Shown here: piece after piece, positions 6,757-12,867 of the stretch | Numbering within the stretch: position 1 is the stretch's first letter | Layout of the letters: the number at the start of each line of letters is the position of its first letter | NCBI GenBank assembly: GCA_030836605.1 | Contig: JAUPMC010000146.1 | Location: 1-12,867, forward strand | Length of the DNA: 12,867 nt | Source of the DNA: Thermoplasmatota archaeon | GTDB taxonomy: Archaea; Thermoplasmatota; Thermoplasmata; UBA10834 | Direction of reading: 5' to 3' | Notes under the pieces: model-generated | Told to the model about the DNA's origin: nothing | What the model saw: only the letters and a program-made list of their open reading frames with translations | Databases searched by the model: none | Program-made: the position numbers and the translations under genes

Positions 6757-7634
6757 CTTCCGCATCCCCTCTCGAACAGCTTGACCGCGTTGATGTCCTT
6801 CTTGAGCCCGATGTTGTCGGCCACGGGGGCGCACTTGGTCCTCAGCAGGAACGCGATGGGCGCGAGGTCCGTCTCGGACAGCGACTCGAAGTTGGCCATG
6901 CCCTTCGCGATGACCAGGTCGTGCCCCCTCAACAGTCTGCCGAACCCGCCCTCCATCGAGGCGAGGTCTATGCCGACCGCGAACCCGGGCGCCTCGACGA
7001 CCCGGTCCACGAGCCCCTCGATGCCCAGGCCGGCGATGTCCTTCATGGTCACGTCCGTCAGGATAGGGTCCTCCTTGACCACGAGAGTGACATGGACTCC
7101 TAGCGTCTTCAGCTCCTTCAGCGCAAGCCTGTCGAACACGACCTCGCCGCAGTTGTCCAGGAGGTACGCGACCTTCGCGCCCTTCCTCAACAGCTTCCTG
7201 AGCTTCGGCGTGTCGTCGTGCCCCAGCCCCTCGTCCAGGAGGTTCCTGAACTCCTTCTTGAGCGTCACAGGGTGGTCGAACCCGGTGCCTATGCCGAAGT
7301 CCAGCACGTTCCCGACGACCGCGCACAGGAAGGAAGTCCTCAGCTTGTCCCTCGACTTCGCCACGAACCTCTCCGCGGCAGGGTACAGCTCGAGCGCGAC
7401 CTCGTTGCTCTTCGCCTTGAGTTCCTTGTACGGGTCGTCGTCCCCGAGCAGGTCATAGACCCCTCTGTGGACCTCGGTCGCGACGACCGCGGAGCATACA
7501 TCGGGACCGAAGAGCCTCCCGAGCGCCGCGGAGGCGTACTTGACCGTGTCGACGGACTTGGCCGGGTCCACCTCCATCGTCTCGAACAGGACCCTCCTGA
7601 CCAGGCAGGGGACGCACTCTGGGCTCATCCTCAT
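6753..7634 (-). CDS. DUF89 / ARMT1-like damage-control phosphatase family protein
   Basis: This 293-residue protein is of the DUF89 family, which are metal-dependent phosphatases proposed to destroy harmful or misplaced phosphometabolites; archaeal members exist. Visible features are an N-terminal CVPC pair (Cys7, Cys10), a helical N-terminal half with DPYKELK (67-73), the GNVLDFG turn (108-114), the metal-site motif DNCGEVVFDR (160-169), an Asp in LTDVT (194), and KGMANFES (244-251). The DNCGE Asp/Asn with the downstream Asp are the expected metal ligands, and the KGMANFE lysine the expected phosphate contact. The CxxC pair marks the prokaryotic small subfamily rather than the eukaryotic ARMT1 or pantothenate-kinase fusions. 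ATG 7634 (MRMSPEC) lies about 30 bases from a TATA element, so the mRNA is probably leaderless; ATG 7628 would remove two residues. It heads a two-gene operon with the epimerase through an ATGA overlap. The natural substrate cannot be read from sequence. Confidence 0.87.
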   Translation of the reverse strand: MRMSPECVPCLVRRVLFETMEVDPAKSVDTVKYASAALGRLFGPDVCSAVVATEVHRGVYDLLGDDDPYKELKAKSNEVALELYPAAERFVAKSRDKLRTSFLCAVVGNVLDFGIGTGFDHPVTLKKEFRNLLDEGLGHDDTPKLRKLLRKGAKVAYLLDNCGEVVFDRLALKELKTLGVHVTLVVKEDPILTDVTMKDIAGLGIEGLVDRVVEAPGFAVGIDLASMEGGFGRLLRGHDLVIAKGMANFESLSETDLAPIAFLLRTKCAPVADNIGLKKDINAVKLFERGCGR

Positions 7635-7660
7635 GGCGCCGCGGGAATCTCGCTCTACGG

Positions 7661-7666
7661 ATATAA
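7661..7666 (-). promoter_or_regulatory. TATA box of the DUF89-epimerase operon
   Basis: On the minus strand this reads TTATAT, centred about 30 bases before ATG 7634, within the 82-base gap after top6A. The spacing predicts transcription starting within a few bases of the ATG, and no ribosome binding site precedes it. This fits a leaderless message. Confidence 0.6.
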
Positions 7667-7716
7667 CACGTCGGGAACTACACCGGGCCCCCGAGGCTGT
7701 CCAGGGCCGCGCTGGC

Positions 7717-8817
7717 TCACTTCAATATGCCCAGCTGCCCCAGCTTCTCGGGCAGGTAGGTATCCGTGACATAGTCCAGGCCGTACTTCGCGAGGGCCTG
7801 CTGCTCGGCCTTCTTGCCTATCTCGAGCATCAGGTCTATCTCGTGCTTCCAGAACTCGTCCTTGAACCTCGGGTCCGTCTTCTCCGCGTTCAGCGCCTGG
7901 ATGTCCTTGTCGTTCAGCTTGTCCGTGGGCAGCTCGTAGTTCAGTATGTCAGAGGCCGTGATGCCCACGAACTCCGCCGTGGGCGTCGCGAGGTACTCCG
8001 ATATGTGGGCAGTCTTGATGGCCCCGTACGCGATCGACGCGTGTATCCTGAAGCTCCAGGGGTCGCCATCCGTGAAGGTCACGACCGGGAGCTTCATCTC
8101 CTCGTTCAAACGCTTGATGAACCTGCGCGTGCTCCTCGCGGGCTGCCCCTTGAGGTGCACGACGACCGCGTGCGCGTCCTCGTCGAACTTGTTCTCGACC
8201 AGACGGTCGAACATACCGCCCGTCTCGATCGCTATGATGAAGTCGGCGTCGCTGTCCACGAACTCTATCTTCTCTTTCTCGACGTTGTACGGCACGCCGT
8301 ACCCGGAGTCCCCGACATCGTCCCGGCAGTTGATCTTCTTCTTCTTGCCCTTCCTGTCGGTCTCCTGGATCGTTATGTTGCCCATGACCCTCGCGCCGTC
8401 CTCCTCGGGCCTGAGCTTGAAGTCCTCCCTCATGCAGCCCGTGATGATCTCGAGGTCCTCCGCGAGCATGTTCGACTCGTCCTGCGCGGAGAACTTCGCC
8501 TTGGGCCACCCCTCGGATATGTAGTACATCTCCCTCAGGGTCGAGCTCTTGCTGTCCTTGATCATGTCCTCGATGAACTCGAGCATGTACATCGTCCGCA
8601 GGAGCATCTGGGCCCCCGTGAGCTTCTTCGCGGACCTGGCGCCCATGGCCTTGCCGTACTTCCACACGGCCGCCTTGCTGTCGAACCTGATGTTGCTCTT
8701 GGTCCTGAGGGGTATCATCATCTTCGGGATCTTGCCGCCGTCGAGCTGGTCGTAGACCTCCTGGGCGATGCCCGTGAGCTTGTCGACGGCGTTCTGGTGC
8801 CTCTCGCTATTCTTCAT
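7717..8817 (-). CDS. top6A: DNA topoisomerase VI subunit A
   Basis: This 366-residue protein is the DNA-cleaving subunit of the type IIB topoisomerase and is homologous to the meiotic protein Spo11. The A2B2 enzyme relaxes and decatenates DNA through a double-strand break with two-base overhangs. The winged-helix (CAP-like) domain carries the YY pair at 98-99 in TLREMYYISEGW. The second Tyr (99) is the expected covalent nucleophile by analogy with Spo11 Tyr135. The Toprim domain shows the metal ligands Glu198 (FIIAIETGG) and Asp250/Asp252 (TFTDGDPWSF). The length matches archaeal Top6A and I see no missing segment. The start ATG 8817 overlaps the last 11 bases of top6B. It is preceded by a ribosome binding site that pairs fully with the archaeal 16S tail, so subunit A is translated from the top6B message. 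The gene ends 82 bases before the DUF89 start. Confidence 0.98.
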   Translation of the reverse strand: MKNSERHQNAVDKLTGIAQEVYDQLDGGKIPKMMIPLRTKSNIRFDSKAAVWKYGKAMGARSAKKLTGAQMLLRTMYMLEFIEDMIKDSKSSTLREMYYISEGWPKAKFSAQDESNMLAEDLEIITGCMREDFKLRPEEDGARVMGNITIQETDRKGKKKKINCRDDVGDSGYGVPYNVEKEKIEFVDSDADFIIAIETGGMFDRLVENKFDEDAHAVVVHLKGQPARSTRRFIKRLNEEMKLPVVTFTDGDPWSFRIHASIAYGAIKTAHISEYLATPTAEFVGITASDILNYELPTDKLNDKDIQALNAEKTDPRFKDEFWKHEIDLMLEIGKKAEQQALAKYGLDYVTDTYLPEKLGQLGILK

Positions 8818-10804
8818 CCTTGATCACCTCCGCCCCCTCGTCGTAGTCCACGTCCTCCTCTTCGCCCTCCTCGGCCGCCGCTCCCTCATCCACGGGGAGT
8901 TCCCCGGTGATCTTCAGGTGCTCCAGGTCCCAGTCCCCGGGCAGCACGTCCACGCCGATGACGGACGCGGCGTCTATCCCGCTCACATAGACCTCGTTCT
9001 CGCCGTACTCCTCCTGGGACAGCCCGGTCAGGTCGAACTTGAGCTGGAACTCCTCGGTCGATGAGACGCGCTTGATGTCCCACGTGACCTTGTTGCCGTC
9101 GCGGACCTCGAGCGGCTGCAGTTCGAGGCTCTTCGGGTCTATCTTGTCGAACGGGACGACCATGTGGAGGTGGAACCCCTGGGACTTGGGGGTGTAGTTG
9201 TAGATCCTCACTAGCACGTGGTGCCTCTTCTTCTCGTACGAGACCTCGTCGTCTATCCACACGACGTTCATTATCTTCGTGATGGTCCCCGAGAGTTCCG
9301 GCACGGGCTTCCCGACTATCTTCGCGCTCTTCTCGGCTATCATCGGTATGATGTCCTGGACGATCTCGAACTTGACCTTGGCCTTGCTCTTCTTCTCGGC
9401 CTTGTTCAAGTGGGTCTTGAGCCTCCTCGCGCAGGCCTTGAGGGCTAGCTCGATCTCCTCCTTGATCTCGGGGATGTTCGCGACCGCCTCCTTCGACTCG
9501 GACGTGAACGGTATCTTGGTCGACGCGAGGTGGACCATGATGATGGCCGGGCCGAAGGGTATCCCGTGGCCGCCCCTCTGCTCGAGCCCGTACCTCCTCC
9601 AGTCCACGTTCTCTATCGCCTGGGTCGTGGCGCACGCCCCCTGCTGGTACATGAGCGGCACACGGTTCGCGAACCTCAGTATCTGTACGGGCTCCTCCTT
9701 GCTGAGCTCCCCGCCGTAGACTATCCCGACCTCCACTATGAACGGGTTGCCGGCGAAGACCTTCGGCTCCCTCGTGATCGGGGGCGCGTAGAACTCGGCC
9801 TTGACGTCCCCGAGGACGTTCTTCAGCCCCTTGCGGATGAGCGTCTCGCCTATCGGAGAGAGGCAGTCCGTCTCGGGCGCCATGATCCGGACCTTCTTCA
9901 TCGCCTCGAGCACCGCCCCCGCCTGCTCGAGCGTGAGCTTGGTCGGTCTCTGCTCGGGGGGCACGCCCGCGAGCTCGCAGACCTCCTTCGCGACCCTGTT
10001 GGATATCCTGGAGAACTCGGAGCTCAGGAAGCTGGTCATCTTGAGCGACTCGGTGTACTTCGCCATGCTCAGGAGCTCGCCCAGCTCGACGCCTTCCGGG
10101 TGTGGCATCACCGGCTTCGTGGGCGGCGGGACCTGGTCCGAGGCACGCTCGAACACGATCGGGACGCCCTCCGGAGGCACGAATGTGATCTTGGCATGCG
10201 GGTTCACGATCGCGGTGCCCTTGAGGTATTCGAAGACCGACTGCTTCCCACCCATGTACTTTCCTTTCAGGTGGACCTGGATGCTCGTGCCGTGCTCCCT
10301 GTCCCAGATGACCCGGTCCTCGCGGAGCCGTTCGGGCCTGTTCTTCTTCGTGTCCAGGATGAGGTCGCACTCGTAGGCCGTGTCCTCGTCCGATATCTTG
10401 GACCTCACGGTCGCGGCCTTGCCCGTCGTGAGCTGGCTGTACATGACGACCGCGGACACGCCTATGCCCTGCTGCCCCCTCCTCTGCGCCCTCGTGTGGA
10501 ACCGCGAGCCGTACAGTAGCCTGGCGAAGACGTTGGGCACCTGGGCCTTGACGATCCCCGGGCCGTTGTCTTCCTCGGTCAACTTGTACTCGGTGTTGTC
10601 CATCTTCTCGATCTTGACAAGTATCTCGGGGAGGATGCTCGCGTCCTCGCACGCGTCCAGGCTGTTGTCCACGGTCTCCTTGACCGATGTGATGAGCGCG
10701 CGGGTGAGCGAGTCGAATCCGAGTATCTGCTTGTTCTTCTCGAAGAATTCGGAGACGGATATCTCCTTCTGGTTCTTCGCTAGCTCATGTGCTATAGATG
10801 CCAA
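8807..10804 (-). CDS. top6B: DNA topoisomerase VI subunit B
   Basis: This 665-residue protein is the ATPase subunit of topoisomerase VI. ATP binding dimerises it and gates strand passage by subunit A. The GHKL fold shows the N-box KETVDNSLDACE (Glu43, Asn47), DNGPGI (79-84) and the ATP lid GQQGIGVSA (110-118). The helix-two-turn-helix insert (about 235-330) precedes the transducer domain, with the switch lysine Lys438 in TSESKEA. A C-terminal domain of about 130 residues follows (near 505-635), like the extra Ig-like domain of methanogen enzymes and absent from shorter crenarchaeal forms. The last 30 residues are strongly acidic. The start is TTG at 10804. The codon directly before it is an in-frame TGA, no other start codon precedes the conserved IAHELAKNQKEISV region, and GGAGG lies nine bases upstream. 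It forms an operon with top6A. Confidence 0.97.
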   Translation of the reverse strand: MASIAHELAKNQKEISVSEFFEKNKQILGFDSLTRALITSVKETVDNSLDACEDASILPEILVKIEKMDNTEYKLTEEDNGPGIVKAQVPNVFARLLYGSRFHTRAQRRGQQGIGVSAVVMYSQLTTGKAATVRSKISDEDTAYECDLILDTKKNRPERLREDRVIWDREHGTSIQVHLKGKYMGGKQSVFEYLKGTAIVNPHAKITFVPPEGVPIVFERASDQVPPPTKPVMPHPEGVELGELLSMAKYTESLKMTSFLSSEFSRISNRVAKEVCELAGVPPEQRPTKLTLEQAGAVLEAMKKVRIMAPETDCLSPIGETLIRKGLKNVLGDVKAEFYAPPITREPKVFAGNPFIVEVGIVYGGELSKEEPVQILRFANRVPLMYQQGACATTQAIENVDWRRYGLEQRGGHGIPFGPAIIMVHLASTKIPFTSESKEAVANIPEIKEEIELALKACARRLKTHLNKAEKKSKAKVKFEIVQDIIPMIAEKSAKIVGKPVPELSGTITKIMNVVWIDDEVSYEKKRHHVLVRIYNYTPKSQGFHLHMVVPFDKIDPKSLELQPLEVRDGNKVTWDIKRVSSTEEFQLKFDLTGLSQEEYGENEVYVSGIDAASVIGVDVLPGDWDLEHLKITGELPVDEGAAAEEGEEEDVDYDEGAEVIKDEE
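8822..8831 (-). promoter_or_regulatory. Full-length ribosome binding site of top6A
   Basis: On the minus strand this reads GGAGGTGATC, the exact complement of the archaeal 16S rRNA 3' tail, four bases before ATG 8817. It lies wholly inside the top6B coding sequence (its C-terminal Glu-Val-Ile codons) and is the strongest such site seen in the window. Confidence 0.85.
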
Positions 10805-10813
10805 TCAACCGTG

Positions 10814-10818
10814 CCTCC
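10814..10818 (-). promoter_or_regulatory. Ribosome binding site supporting the TTG start of top6B
   Basis: On the minus strand this reads GGAGG, nine bases before TTG 10804. It supports the non-ATG start of top6B, which has an in-frame stop immediately before it. Confidence 0.65.
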
Positions 10819-10880
10819 GCCCGGGAAGCGTTCACGCACATACGCTAAGTGCATCCCATGCGGTCAAACGGCGTCCTGGC

Positions 10881-10887
10881 ATAAAAA
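10881..10887 (-). promoter_or_regulatory. TATA box of the top6B-top6A operon
   Basis: On the minus strand this reads TTTTTAT, the AT-richest site in the 124-base gap between the small membrane-protein gene and top6B. It predicts transcription from about 10858 and a leader of roughly 54 bases. The leader contains a small inverted repeat (AGCGT at 10827-10831 with ACGCT at 10842-10846) and then the ribosome binding site. Confidence 0.55.
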
Positions 10888-10928
10888 CATGTTGAACCCT
10901 TTTCGAGGTGGCCAGAGGAGTCAGGAGC

Positions 10929-11399
10929 CTACTTCCGGCTCACGTGCCAAGTCCGATACTTCGGGCGGGACGCTCCCTTCCCCACCCCCGCCTCGATGGG
11001 GTACACGGTCGCGATGATCATGGCTAGCGCCGCTGTGAACGCGACATAGAGGCCCACGCCGGGGGAGACGGTCGCTCCAGTGAGCTCCGATGAACCGAAC
11101 GCTACTCCGTCAATTTCCCCCAGGATGCCGCCCAGGGCGAATGTGCAGGCGCCGGCCAGGGTGATGAAGCCTCCCAGGAGGGACCAAATGGACACCGCCA
11201 GGCCTATGACCATGATGTACAGCGCGGTCGAGTACGCGAAGCGCTCCAGGTCGTTCGTGCTTGCTAGGTAGTAATCGAACTCCCAGAGGGGCCGCTCCCA
11301 CGAGTAGTCGAAGACGTCCACCTCGAGCCAGGGCAGTAGCAGGCTCGCGAATGTCAGCGCCGCTCCGAGGACCCCCAGCACGCTGACCGAGACCCTCAT
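10929..11399 (-). CDS. Small four-helix membrane protein, unknown function
   Basis: This 156-residue integral membrane protein is not matched to any family. Predicted membrane segments lie at about 4-24, 58-75, 77-95 and 112-133. The loop between the first two (25-57) is rich in Asp, Glu, Tyr and Trp and contains WERPLWEFDYYL, suggesting a folded extracytoplasmic hairpin. The tail (about 138-156) is basic and probably cytoplasmic. The GVGLYVAFTAALAMIIA segment resembles the small-residue helices of many uncharacterised prokaryotic four-helix proteins, which gives no functional clue. The start ATG 11399 overlaps the upstream gene stop as ATGA, with GGTGA four bases further upstream (11404-11408). 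It is therefore almost certainly expressed from the same message as the gene at 11396-12040. I see no promoter of its own. Confidence 0.75.
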   Translation of the reverse strand: MRVSVSVLGVLGAALTFASLLLPWLEVDVFDYSWERPLWEFDYYLASTNDLERFAYSTALYIMVIGLAVSIWSLLGGFITLAGACTFALGGILGEIDGVAFGSSELTGATVSPGVGLYVAFTAALAMIIATVYPIEAGVGKGASRPKYRTWHVSRK

Positions 11400-12040
11400 G
11401 ACCTCACCCCCTTGCCCCGGTGGATCCGAGCTATGCCGAACATGACGGGGGGCACGAGCAGGAACAGGACGCCTGTGAGGAGCACAATCCCCTCGTTGCT
11501 CTCCACCAGCTTCCCCTCATCGGTCACGGCCCAGGCGAGGAGGTTGACGGCTGTGATCGCGGCCGCCGGAATGAGTGATGGGATGAGCTTGAGCCTCGTG
11601 ACCGCCAGGGAGACCGCATAGACCGAGGCGAAGACCCCTGCTCCGGCCAGCGCGATGTTCTCCCAGGTCAAGTCGACGTAGTAGCCATGGTACTCGTGGG
11701 CGGTGTACTCCGTGAAGAACGCATAGAAGTCCACAAATGCGCCTATCGCCGCGATGGCCACTCCCGCGACCGCTACCTCGGCGATTATCGTGTTGGCCCG
11801 CGTCGGGGCGCCCCAGAGGGGAGATTTCAGTTTCCAGATTACCAGGAGGAACACGACCGAGAAGAGCAGCATGTCAATCGGGAGGTTGGCCAGGAACAGC
11901 GCGAGGACGGTGTCAGTGATAGGGTTGGCTGGCGGCACGATTGTCGGGTTGGCGGACACTCGGCCCGTGATGGCCAGGGCGAGCCCTGCTCCTGTCAACG
12001 ACTGGACGTACGCTCTGCCGATCTTCCTCGTGTCGACCAC
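11396..12040 (-). CDS. Multi-pass membrane protein, paralogue of the upstream gene
   Basis: This 214-residue membrane protein has no recognised family. An N-terminal hydrophobic stretch (15-28) ends in VSAN (28-31), a plausible signal peptidase site after Ala30. Five membrane segments follow at about 44-68, 84-108, 128-148, 151-172 and 183-203. It aligns along its length with the protein at 12142-12798. Shared features are the VSAN junction, a Pro-rich entry, Asn-x-x-x-Asp at 52-56 inside the first membrane segment, GAFVDF (100-105), an Arg-Leu pair (149-150) and LAWAVT (168-173). Asp56 and Asp104 lie within membrane segments and are conserved between the two copies, so they may be functional. 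The start is GTG 12040, with GGTGA about ten bases upstream and a TATATAA element further up; no in-frame ATG occurs until residue 57. It is co-translated with the four-helix gene downstream. Confidence 0.75.
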   Translation of the reverse strand: MVDTRKIGRAYVQSLTGAGLALAITGRVSANPTIVPPANPITDTVLALFLANLPIDMLLFSVVFLLVIWKLKSPLWGAPTRANTIIAEVAVAGVAIAAIGAFVDFYAFFTEYTAHEYHGYYVDLTWENIALAGAGVFASVYAVSLAVTRLKLIPSLIPAAAITAVNLLAWAVTDEGKLVESNEGIVLLTGVLFLLVPPVMFGIARIHRGKGVRS

Positions 12041-12080
12041 CTACCCAGCTTCACCAGGTAGTTCTTGAGCGAGGAATCGC

Positions 12081-12087
12081 TATATAA
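12081..12087 (-). promoter_or_regulatory. TATA box for the 12040-10929 membrane-protein pair
   Basis: TATATAA on the plus strand, TTATATA on the minus, is the clearest AT-rich element in the 101-base gap. It is centred about 44 bases before GTG 12040. It predicts a leader of about 18 bases that carries GGTGA. Confidence 0.6.
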
Positions 12088-12141
12088 GAACCATCGGCAG
12101 GCTGCTCATCATCGAGGGTCTCTGCAACGCAGCGTGGCCTC

Positions 12142-12798
12142 TCACGGCGCGCATCCTTCGTAGGCCTGGTCGAGGGCACCTGAGAACGTCAAACCGTGAA
12201 GGCGGTGCAGCAGGAGGAGGAGTGCCGCGGAAAAGGCCGAGGTGATGGCTAGACCCATCAAGGGCCAGATTATCACGAACGAGGCTGATACCGCGCTGGT
12301 CACGAACCAGGCGAGGGGGCTCAGCGGGGCGATGGCCGCTGCGGCTGCGAGGGAGACGGTCAAGCGAGTGCCGACGACCAGGCGCAGGGCCGCCGCGATC
12401 GAGGCGAAGATGAGCGCCGCCGCAACGGCAATGGCGGCTACGGAGAAGTCCTTGAGGATGTAGTGGTCTTCGACTCTCTCGTATAGGAGAGCGAAGTCTA
12501 TGAACCCCCCGGCGACGGCGACAACCGCCGCCGCCACAAATACTGATGCCACGAAGGCCCATGGGTCCTGCGAGATATCCCCCACCCTCTGCTTCGCGAT
12601 GCTCGTCGCCCCGTATACGGCCGCGGAGACGAGGAACAGGTCCGTGCTGAAATTAATCAGGATGAGGGTCAAGATCCCAGTGAACGGGTCCTCGAGCGTC
12701 GGCTCCGTGGACATGTTGGCGGAGACGGATGACGGGACGGACATGATTGCCGCTGCGGCCACCAGCGCCAGCGCCACAGCCTCCCTCACGAAACGCAT
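12142..12798 (-). CDS. Multi-pass membrane protein, paralogue of the downstream gene
   Basis: This 218-residue membrane protein of unknown function is very rich in Ala, Val and Ile. Residues 1-27 form a classical signal peptide: basic MRFVRE, a hydrophobic core, then SSVSA before Asn28. Five membrane segments follow at about 42-66, 80-104, 118-140, 146-168 and 171-197. It shares with the 11396-12040 product the VSAN junction, Asn49-x-x-x-Asp53, GGFIDF (97-102), an Arg-Leu pair (139-140) and PLAWFVT (161-167). Overall identity is low, so the duplication looks old. Asp53 and Asp101 are conserved in both copies and lie in membrane segments. I chose ATG 12798, which gives a textbook signal peptide and has GGGTGGTG about ten bases upstream. 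GTG 12816 would add six residues. A TATA-like GATATAG (12848-12854) lies about 53 bases upstream. It is followed by a 101-base gap and is probably transcribed separately from the next two genes. Confidence 0.75.
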   Translation of the reverse strand: MRFVREAVALALVAAAAIMSVPSSVSANMSTEPTLEDPFTGILTLILINFSTDLFLVSAAVYGATSIAKQRVGDISQDPWAFVASVFVAAAVVAVAGGFIDFALLYERVEDHYILKDFSVAAIAVAAALIFASIAAALRLVVGTRLTVSLAAAAAIAPLSPLAWFVTSAVSASFVIIWPLMGLAITSAFSAALLLLLHRLHGLTFSGALDQAYEGCAP

Positions 12799-12847
12799 GA
12801 TCCGAGCACCACCCACTCACGGCGTCGGGTCTCAGAGCCCTTCCGGG

Positions 12848-12854
12848 CTATATC
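12848..12854 (-). promoter_or_regulatory. Probable TATA box for the membrane protein at 12142-12798
   Basis: On the minus strand this reads GATATAG, in the last 51 bases of the window. It predicts transcription near 12825 and a leader of about 27 bases before ATG 12798. Confidence 0.45.
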
Positions 12855-12867
12855 AACGGTGCCATGA

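Noticed and set aside
6766..7326. In-frame extension of the dipeptide epimerase to a 546-codon frame
   Set aside because: The extra residues are low-complexity Arg/Gly/Ala sequence overlapping the DUF89 gene in another frame. The ATGA junction and ribosome binding site place the start at 6756.
7540..8823. Long plus-strand open frame of 427 codons opposite top6A
   Set aside because: It is the antisense shadow of a strongly conserved gene in GC-rich DNA. Its translation is Leu/Val/Arg/Asp-rich without any recognisable domain, and top6A motifs account for the region.
9530..10519. Plus-strand open frame of 329 codons opposite top6B
   Set aside because: It has the same antisense composition bias, no motifs, and lies wholly within the conserved top6B gene.

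Overview
The window looks like chromosomal DNA from a GC-rich euryarchaeon. It carries a complete DNA topoisomerase VI (top6B-top6A). Its promoters have the archaeal TATA-box form placed about 25-30 bases before starts. It also has an archaeal DUF89 protein and an archaeal-type coiled-coil protein, and its Shine-Dalgarno sites match the archaeal 16S 3' end. A high-GC Thermoplasmatota-like lineage, for example near Methanomassiliicoccales, is my best guess, but this is inference. Thermoplasma and its close relatives are known to lack topoisomerase VI, so that order is unlikely. I see no tRNA, rRNA, CRISPR, insertion sequence or phage gene. Coding density is high, with no gene-free stretch above about 140 bases.

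Layout. (1) 1-264, plus strand: a small Pro/Glu-rich protein with a lysine tail at the window edge. (2) 402-3969, plus strand: a MacB/LolCDE-type ABC exporter, made of a large double-FtsX permease followed one base later by its ATPase. (3) 3944-4828, minus strand: a long coiled-coil protein whose end overlaps the ATPase by 26 bases. (4) 4963-5682, plus strand: a nucleoside phosphorylase-family enzyme, divergent from the coiled-coil gene. (5) 5686-7634, minus strand: a DUF89 phosphatase and an enolase-superfamily dipeptide epimerase joined by an ATGA overlap. (6) 7717-10804, minus strand: top6B then top6A, overlapping by 11 bases. (7) 10929-12798, minus strand: three small membrane proteins. 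Two are diverged tandem paralogues with signal peptides, and the third is joined to the second by an ATGA overlap.

How the genes work together. The permease and ATPase form one transporter. The two Top6 subunits form one type IIB topoisomerase. The DUF89/epimerase pair is probably a translationally coupled metabolic module of unknown substrate. The three membrane proteins are the least explained part of the window and the best candidate for something undescribed. The most concrete anomaly is at the 5' end of the FtsX permease: good N-terminal coding sequence continues upstream of the first ATG but has no start codon in its own frame. A leaderless-looking ATG at 340 lies one frame off, which suggests a single-base indel in a G-run.
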